From: Delphinus delphis
Lineage: Eukaryota; Chordata; Mammalia; Artiodactyla; Delphinidae
Length of the DNA: 64,000 nt
Direction: 5' to 3'
Assembly: GCF_949987515.2 (NCBI RefSeq)
Contig: NC_082687.1
Location: forward strand, 120,447,838 to 120,511,837
Position 1 is the first letter of the stretch. Each line of letters opens with the position of its first letter. Below the pieces are notes generated by a model. It did not search any database and was not told the DNA's origin. It was given only the letters and a program-made list of their open reading frames with translations. This document shows positions 58,481 to 64,000 of the stretch, one piece after another. A program made the translations under genes and the position numbers.

Positions 58481-58818
58481 CAGGACTATCCGTTAGCCCA
58501 GCTGGGCCCGCGGCGCACTTGCGCAAAATGCGAACCGGAAAGGAAGGTTCTTCCCCCGGGCGTTTTGGCGTCACAGTGTCAGGCAGAACTTCGGGGAACT
58601 GGAGCCTCCCGTAGGGATGGAGAAAAGAGCGAGGTTCGTAGCGAGGTGCTTCTACCAACTGCTAAGTCTTTGACGGAGATGTGGGGGGATATTGTTTGCT
58701 TTTCTAACCTCTTGGGGCCGGGGGAAGGGATGAGACTCTAGAGCCTGGTGGGTCTGCTGAATTGGTCCAGCTTCGGTTTACCGGCCGGATTACCAGAGGC
58801 GGAGGGGACTGTCCTTAC

Positions 58819-58835
58819 CTTGCGCCGCTAGGCAT
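58819..58835 (-). pseudogene. CETN4: CETN4 coding exon 1 (start codon)
   Basis: ATG CCT AGC GGC GCA AG, then the strong donor GTAAGG. It encodes MPSGA plus two bases of an Arg codon that is completed by the first G of exon 2. The start has A at -3. This tiny exon fits the centrin-4 N-terminus (Met-x-Ser-x-x-Arg), and the phase fits exactly. No other ATG with a phase-2 donor was noticed between here and exon 2. Confidence 0.7.
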
Positions 58836-58928
58836 CCTTCAGCCTCCACAGTGCCTGGGGCTTGGCCTTTAGCGACTTCCCTCCTCCTTGGTTCACAGCG
58901 ATTCTGGCCTGGTAGGCAGAATTTCTTT

Positions 58929-59154
58929 TTTCTTTTTTTTCTTTTTTTTTTTTTTTTTTTTTGCGGTACGCGGGCCTCTCACTGTTGTGGCCTCTCCCGT
59001 TGCGGAGCGCAGGCTCCCGACGCGCAGGCTCAGCGGCCATGGCTCACGGGCCCAGCCGCCCCGCGGCATGTGGGATCTTCCCGGACCGGGGCACGAACCC
59101 GTGTTCCCTGCGTCTGCAGGCGGATTCTCAACCACTGCGCCACCAGCGAAGCCC
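58929..59154 (-). mobile_element. CHR-2 type SINE just upstream of CETN4 exon 1
   Basis: T-rich head, GCGGTACGCGGGCCTCTCAC, and the end CCACCAGCGAAGCCC. TAGGCAG[A/C]ATTTCTTT flanks it (58913-58928 and 59155-59170, one mismatch). It lies about 93 bp upstream of the CETN4 ATG. It is the most CpG-rich SINE in the window. Confidence 0.95.
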
Positions 59155-59170
59155 TAGGCAGCATTTCTTT

Positions 59171-60559
59171 ACAGGAGGGGTGTGGTGTGGGCACGGGGAC
59201 AGTGCGGGTCTTAGGATGCACATGAAGACTCCTTGCATAGGAAAGAGTCTTTACCAGTGTTGTAGCGTTTATTTGCGGGGTTGGACTTTGGACCCACCCA
59301 TAATCACCATCAGACTTTTCCACGCCCCCGACATTCTCACCCACAGCCGTTCAGTTGGTTGAATCCCAAGATTTGGCCGGTTTTCCAAATATATCCAGCA
59401 TAGATCCGCATTGAGTCCGACATAGGTAGCCTGAAAATCCACTTGACTCAGTAACTGTCGAGATTCAGATGCCATATAAGTGCTGTAAATCAAAGCAAAT
59501 TCTTGGCCAAAGGGCCAGACTTGCTGGTTCCGCCCAGTTCTGAATCTTGTCTGGGACCAGCTAAAGGGTGAAGGGGAAGGACTGAGGTGGTAGGAATGAA
59601 GAGGTGATAGTCTCTTAAAACTTCTAACGCTTAATCGCTTACACATCAGGGCTCTTTTTTATGCCTCCTGCAGTGCCTTCTCTAGAGTAAGTACTTTTTC
59701 CTAAAAATCATACAGGATTCTCCAACAGTGGATTCAGGAAGAATATTAAGTTTTGCCTAGGTTTTTCCCTCTATCCCACTTATCTCCTTGAAGGTAAGGA
59801 AAGAAAAATGTGCAAAGTACATTCTTGAAGTAGTCTTCCAAGTCACTTTTCCTACTTCAGTTAGTTGAAACATGGCACATTTTCCAAAACCATCATCCTT
59901 TCTTGCTCACGTTATATACCAGGCAGACACCCAAGCATTGTAATAATTGATCTAAAAAAAAAAAACCCAAAAACAAAACCTCATTAGGATTCTGGAAAAT
60001 AGGTAAAGTTATTCTAATATTAGAAGTGATTTTTCTGTGTAAAATTACCCCAGTGGAAATTTAAACGATGCAAATTCAAGATAGTTCGTGAATTAGGTAA
60101 AATATTCAGTCACTTAATTATAGTATATTGATTTTTCAGGCCATTAATCTCACTGAGAAAGTTGCTCTTGATTAGTTTCAAGGACATATACTTCTTCTTT
60201 ACTACTAATATTAAAGGGATTTCTGAGACCAGAAATGAATAATGACCAAATTTGTAGAAACAATTCTACTTTTTAGGCTCTCCTGGATCAAGTTTGATCT
60301 TATGGCAACTAAAAGGCTGCGTAGTGTGTTCACCTGCTTTTACATCATTCTGTGATTTAGGCTTTTATATTTGGGACATTAACTTCTAGTGAAAATGATT
60401 TTTCAATTATAGGCTCAGATTGCAGTTTCTAGGTCTTAGGTAGGAAGTACTCAGTCTTGAAAACTAGCTGTTACTAATCTAATTTTACTATAGAACATTA
60501 ATAATATTAATCTGGAAAAATGTTAAACCTACTATCACTCTTAAATCTACTAAATTTAT
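59171..60559. other. Unassigned, probably BBS12 intron
   Basis: No repeat or exon was recognised. The 125-codon minus-strand frame (59269-59646) has no known motif. Confidence 0.4.
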
Positions 60560-61140
60560 TTAATGCTTTCTACATATCATGTACTATGCCATGTATTGGG
60601 TGAGTTTGAAAGGAACTGAGCGTAGAGTATAAAGATGAATGAAAGCAAGGAACGCACAGAGTAGTGGGGGAGATAGGCACAGACATAAAAACAGTATTTT
60701 TAATTCAGGGTGCTAAGTGCTTTAGTAGATGTGTGTAGACAGTACTTTGGCAGCCCAGGAAGGAGGTGCTACTTCTCCTTGAGGCATTGGAGGAGGCTGT
60801 ATCAAAAATGTGGCATTTGCCTTGGGTCATGAAATATATATAGCATTTACCAAGGTGAAGAAAGTGTAGGATATTCAAATCAGAGTATAGTATGTGCGGA
60901 AATGAAAGTAAAGGTATGTTGTAGTGTGACTAGATCATTGGGTTTGTAAGGAAAGGTGGAAGATGAGCCTTATAAATTAGATTGAAGTCAGATTATGGGA
61001 CACCTTTACTGAGGTAAAGACTTTATTTTCTAAGATGAATAGTTGTTTTAGGCAGTGGAGTGATCCGATTAGGTTTGTGCTTTTCAAAGATAATTCTGAC
61101 AACCATGTGAAGGAGGAACCGTTTTGGAAGCAATTAAAGG
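60560..61140 (-). repeat. L2 LINE-like remnant
   Basis: ATGTACTATGCCATGTATTG at the left, ATTTGCCTTGGGTCATGAAA in the middle and GGCAGTGGAGTGATCCGATT at the right resemble a reversed L2 3' region. Weak. Confidence 0.5.
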
Positions 61141-61289
61141 GCCTTAACCACAGCAGTGCCAAATAGCAATCATGTCGACTCCAGAGGTGGTAGAACCTTA
61201 AATTTATGGTGGAGGAATACTGACAATGGCATCTGTTTAGTCTTATTTCAGTTCTGTACTTAAATGTAAGATAATAAATGTGGTGAAAA

Positions 61290-61600
61290 CCACATTGTCA
61301 AATATTTATTGAGTACTTGCATTGTGTCAGACAGTGTTATCAGTATATGGGATACATCAGTGACTAAAACTGCCCTTCTGGGAATTATATTCCAACAGAG
61401 GGACATAGTCAATAAATAGTAAATAAATAAGTAGAGTATGTACTATTTTATAAGGTGATAATGTTGTGGGAAAAGAGAAATTAGAGCGAATAAAGGGAAT
61501 CCAGAATGTAAAGGGAAAAGAGGAGTTTGCAGTGTTAAATAGGATGCTCAGGATAGGCCTCGTTGAAAGGGGGAGATTTGCATAATTATATAAAGCTGTT
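61290..61600 (-). repeat. L2 LINE 3' fragment
   Basis: TATTTATTGAGTACTTGCAT, TATGGGATACATCAGTGACT, TCAATAAATAGTAAATAAAT and CAGGATAGGCCTCGTTGAAA follow a reversed L2 3' end. Confidence 0.65.
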
Positions 61601-61602
61601 AG

Positions 61603-61815
61603 GGCTTCCCTGGTGGCGCAGTGGTTGAGAGTCTGCCTGCCGATGCAGGGGACACGGGTTCGTGCCCTGGTCCGGGAAGATACCACATGCCGTGGAGCAG
61701 CTGGGCCCGTGAGCCATGGCCGCTGAGCCTGCGCGTCCGGAGCCTGTGCTCCGCAAAGGGAGAGGCCACAACAGTGAGAGGCCCGCGTACCGCAAAAAAA
61801 AAAAAAAAAAAAAAA
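61603..61815 (+). mobile_element. CHR-2 type SINE (5' part of a composite)
   Basis: GGGCTTCCCTGGTGGCGCAG to GAGAGGCCCGCGTACCGC, then a poly-A of more than 20 bases. No clear target-site duplication flanks it, because CHR-1-type sequence follows directly. Confidence 0.95.
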
Positions 61816-61905
61816 GAGTAGCTCCCAATCTCCGCAACTAGAGAAAGCCCACGCACAGCAACAAAGACCCAACACAGCCATAAATTAATTAATTAATTAA
61901 AAATA
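61816..61905 (+). mobile_element. CHR-1 3' tail fused to the CHR-2 copy
   Basis: GAGTAGCTCCCAATCTCCGC, CAACTAGAGAAAGCCCACGC and AGACCCAACACAGCC are the last 80-90 bases of CHR-1, ending in a TTAA-rich tail. The CHR-1 head is missing. Confidence 0.9.
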
Positions 61906-62595
61906 ACAAAAGTAGAAGCAATCCAAATGTCCATAAACAAAATGATAGCTACCTACATACATACATAAAAAGGAATGAAATACACATACTACAATGTGGG
62001 TGAACCTCAAAAACATTATGCTAACTGAGGGGGTTGGGATGAATTGGGAGATTGGGATTGACATATATACACTATTGATACTATGTATAAAATAGACAAC
62101 TAATGAGAACCTACTGTACAGCACAGGGAACTCTACTCAGTGCTCTGTGGTGACCTAAATGGGAAGGCAATCCAAAAAAGGGGATTTATGTACACATATA
62201 GCTGATTCACTTTGCTGTACAGCAGAAACTAACACAACATTGTAAAGCAGCTATACTCCAATAAAAATTTTTTAAAAAACATTATGCTAAGTGAAAGAAA
62301 CCAGACACAAAGGGTCCCATATTACATGAGTCTATGAAATATCCAGAATAGGTAAATCCGCAGAGACAAGAAAGCAGCTTGGTGGTTGCCAGGGGCTAGG
62401 GGGAGACATGCAGGGAGGGACTGCTTAATGGCTGCAGAGTTTTCTTTCGGGGTGATGGAAATATTTTGGAACTAGATAAAGGTAGTGGTTGTACAACACT
62501 GTGAATGTTCGAAGTGCCACTGAATTGTATACTCTAAAATGGTTATGTTATATGACCTTTATGACCTTTACCTCAATTTTTAAAAAAAGACTAAA
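61906..62595 (+). mobile_element. Old L1MB-type 3' UTR, split by a young L1
   Basis: AGCAATCCAAATGTCCATAA and GTGGGTGAACCTCAAAAACA, then after the insertion AAGAAACCAGACACAAAGGG, GGTGGTTGCCAGGGGCTAGG and CCACTGAATTGTATACTCTA. Confidence 0.88.
62025..62274 (+). mobile_element. Young L1 3' end with 16-bp target-site duplication
   Basis: GATTGGGATTGACATATATA, CTACTGTACAGCACAGGGAA and TAAAGCAGCTATACTCCAAT are a sense young L1 3' UTR. AAAAACATTATGCTAA flanks it (62009-62024 and 62275-62290). Confidence 0.92.
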
Positions 62596-63060
62596 ACCAT
62601 AAAGCTTTTAGAAGAAATATGGAATGTCCTTTGTACTCAGGGGTAGATGAAACTTTTAAAAATAGAACCCAATAACCATTAAAAAAAAGACAAAAGGACT
62701 AACAAAATAGATTGCCAGGTAGTATTAAGGGCCACTTGCAGTGTGGAGTCATGAACTTAAAATGACACCAGTCAGTGCGGTTGTGTGTGTTTTTCTGTTT
62801 ATTTTCAGCTGCCCCAGGGTAAACATGGAGTAGACAGAGTTGGATTTCATCAAGATTAGTGGCTTTGCAAGGTAAGATGAACCAAAAGAGAGACAAGGAC
62901 TTTGAGAGTCTATGTATAAGAGAGTGATTATAATCCGTAAATGGGAACTTAAACTGGGTAAGTAGAGAATTGATAATATGGGGTGGAGGACAGCAAAAAT
63001 ATGGTAAGATAAGAGAGCTGTAAGACAGGATGGGTCTCAGCATTGTTGGAGTCTAGAGTG
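62596..63060 (+). repeat. Possible old L1 ORF2 remnant
   Basis: AAACCATAAAGCTTTTAGAA and TTGGATTTCATCAAGATTAG resemble the C-terminal part of L1 ORF2, very decayed. Confidence 0.35.
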
Positions 63061-63440
63061 TAATTTGATGCTGTCCAGGGATATACCTGAGTATATCAAG
63101 AGTTTTATTTTTATTTTACAGAACTGAAAGTTTCACAAAAGAGGTTTTGAAGCTGAGTTCAAACAATTTGTTATATGTTTTCTTAGGCTGTACTGGCTTT
63201 TCTCCTTCGTCCTTGAAAGCCTCTAGGAAGCTACTCTTGAGCAACAGGTGCTGTGGCTTCCTGCTGATCCTAAGGTGTATCTGGAACTGTGGAGCTCTTC
63301 AGAATCAAGGATGACTCTAGGCATTATAGGAACAAATTTACCAGTGCTGTGGCCAGCATTAGAAGAAAAGCAAAAACTCCGAGAGTTGTTTGCTTTTTGA
63401 TATTTTGGATTTAAAAGGTTGTGGTAAAAAATATGCTTGC
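63061..63440. other. Unassigned, probably BBS12 intron
   Basis: No gene or repeat was recognised. Confidence 0.4.
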
Positions 63441-63442
63441 GG

Positions 63443-63600
63443 GACTTCCCTGGTGTCCAGTGGCTAAGACTCCGCGCTCCCAATGCAGGGGGCCCGGGTT
63501 CAATCCCTGGTCAGGGAACTAGATCCCGCCTGCTGCAACGAAGATCCCACGTGCCGCAACTAAGACCTAACGCAGCCAAATAAATATATATATATTTTAA
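63443..63600 (+). mobile_element. CHR-related SINE, short subtype
   Basis: GGGACTTCCCTGGTGTCCAG, CAGGGGGCCCGGGTTCAATC, GGGAACTAGATCCCGCC and GACCTAACGCAGCCAAATAA. Same subtype as the copy at 36,312. Confidence 0.88.
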
Positions 63601-63884
63601 AAATATTAAAATATGTATATATATGTACTTGAAGAATTATAAAGTCTTAGAGTTGGAAAAGAAGTGTATGTTATCTACAGTTTTAGCTGTAGTGCTTTAA
63701 GAGCCCGTACCTCACAAGACAGGTTATTTTATTACAGACAGCTTTTCAATTAGAGAGTACTTTGTTAAAAAGTTCTTTCTATTGGGCTGAAGTTTTTCTC
63801 TTATAACTTCTTCCTATTAGCTTTAGATATGAATTCTGAAATACTACCTGGGAAAAGTCTAATTGCTCTCGAACTTCCTTTTTT

Positions 63885-64000
63885 TTAATTTTAATTTATT
63901 TATTTACTTATTTATTTATTTTTGGCTGCGTTGCATCTTCATTGCTGCATGCAGGCTTTCTCTAATTGCAGCGAGCGGGGGCTACTCTTCGTTGCAGTGC
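63885..64000 (-). mobile_element. CHR-1 type SINE, cut by window end
   Basis: Starts with an A/T-rich tail in reverse (ATTTATTTATTTACTTATTT), then TTTTGGCTGCGTTGCATCTT and GCAGCGAGCGGGGGCTACTC. Confidence 0.93.

Larger units (their letters stand above)
54928..58835 (-). pseudogene. CETN4: CETN4 centrin-4, five coding exons, in-frame stop
   Basis: Centrins are small EF-hand calcium-binding proteins of centrioles and ciliary basal bodies. Five coding segments can be placed: 58819-58835, 56496-56637, 55972-56100, 55221-55358 and 54928-55017 (516 bases, 171 codons plus stop), with phases 2, 0, 0 and 0 matching at every junction. Protein text such as [65 protein letters not shown] and [15 protein letters not shown] is centrin, closest to the CETN4 paralogue. 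Codon 69 is TAA (56053-56055), so translation would stop after about 68 residues, before EF-hands II to IV. EF-hand I has lost acidic ligands, and the exon 2 donor is weak (GTTCTG). CETN4 is a pseudogene in human but intact in mouse. A sequencing error at the stop is possible, though the ligand losses argue for relaxed selection. Confidence 0.88.
57950..58840. promoter_or_regulatory. BBS12: CpG island, probable BBS12 and CETN4 promoter region
   Basis: CpG-dense sequence: nine CpGs fall between 58200 and 58260 alone, in a window otherwise nearly free of them outside SINEs. Promoter-type motifs include CCCCGCCC (58315-58322), CCAAT (58360-58364 and 58411-58415), an NRF1-like GCGCACTTGCGC (58513-58524) and an ETS site CCGGAA (58535-58540). 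No TATA box was seen. In mammals BBS12 lies head-to-head with CETN4, so the island is probably the BBS12 promoter. It overlaps CETN4 exon 1 and intron 1, so both genes may share it. The BBS12 start site cannot be fixed from sequence alone. Confidence 0.75.
58841..64000 (+). other. BBS12: Inferred BBS12 5' non-coding region (coding exon outside)
   Basis: BBS12 encodes a chaperonin-like protein needed for BBSome assembly. In known mammals its coding sequence sits in one large exon several kilobases downstream of a non-coding first exon beside CETN4. The CpG island and a CETN4 gene pointing left place that locus here, with BBS12 transcribed rightward. No BBS12 protein sequence is visible before 64000, which fits a long first intron. 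This call rests on synteny, not on coding sequence. Confidence 0.4.

Noticed and set aside
1..64000. CRISPR arrays, bacterial operons, phage or plasmid features
   Set aside because: The sequence is plainly mammalian. The short tandem repeats are microsatellites with no spacer structure.

Overview
This is a mammalian nuclear window, most likely from a cetacean (toothed whale or dolphin). The main evidence is the SINE content. There are seven copies of a roughly 200-bp tRNA-derived SINE of CHR-2 type and five of a roughly 310-bp CHR-1 type, families known from whales and hippopotamus. There are also young antisense and sense L1 copies with the cetartiodactyl-type 3' UTR, and no recognisable primate Alu or ruminant BovB/Bov-tA.

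Layout. Positions 1 to about 54,000 are intergenic and made mostly of transposons: a large antisense L1 (1-4,791), a heavily nested old antisense L1 ending in a U6 snRNA copy (10,531-15,180), a nearly complete but broken sense L1 (27,277-32,325), old L1M blocks (42,200-44,110; 46,185-49,390; 52,370-53,270), MaLR-type solo LTRs, MIR and L2 remnants, one MER2-like DNA transposon and several microsatellites. No confident protein-coding gene was found in this stretch. One splice-bounded open segment (39,679-39,829) and one 193-codon reading frame (53,502-54,083) remain unexplained.

The only recognisable host gene is a centrin on the minus strand (54,928-58,835). All five coding exons can be placed with consistent splice phases. 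They give a 171-codon frame matching CETN4, but the third exon carries an in-frame TAA and three of the four EF-hand loops have non-canonical changes. It therefore reads as a decaying CETN4 (pseudogene or nearly so). CETN4 is also a pseudogene in human (CETN4P), where it lies next to BBS12 in the IL21-BBS12-FGF2 block. By that synteny the CpG island at about 57,950-58,840 should be the BBS12 promoter. The BBS12 coding exon would lie past the right edge of the window. The island contains two RFX X-box-like motifs, as expected for ciliary genes, and a CHR-2 SINE has inserted about 93 bp upstream of the CETN4 start codon.

The most interesting items are the CETN4 inactivation, the U6-L1 chimeric retrocopy at 15,075, the SINE in the CETN4 5' flank, a composite CHR-2/CHR-1 SINE at 61,603, and the orphan exon-like segment at 39,679. 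Family names for old repeats come from recognising consensus-like text, not from a database search.
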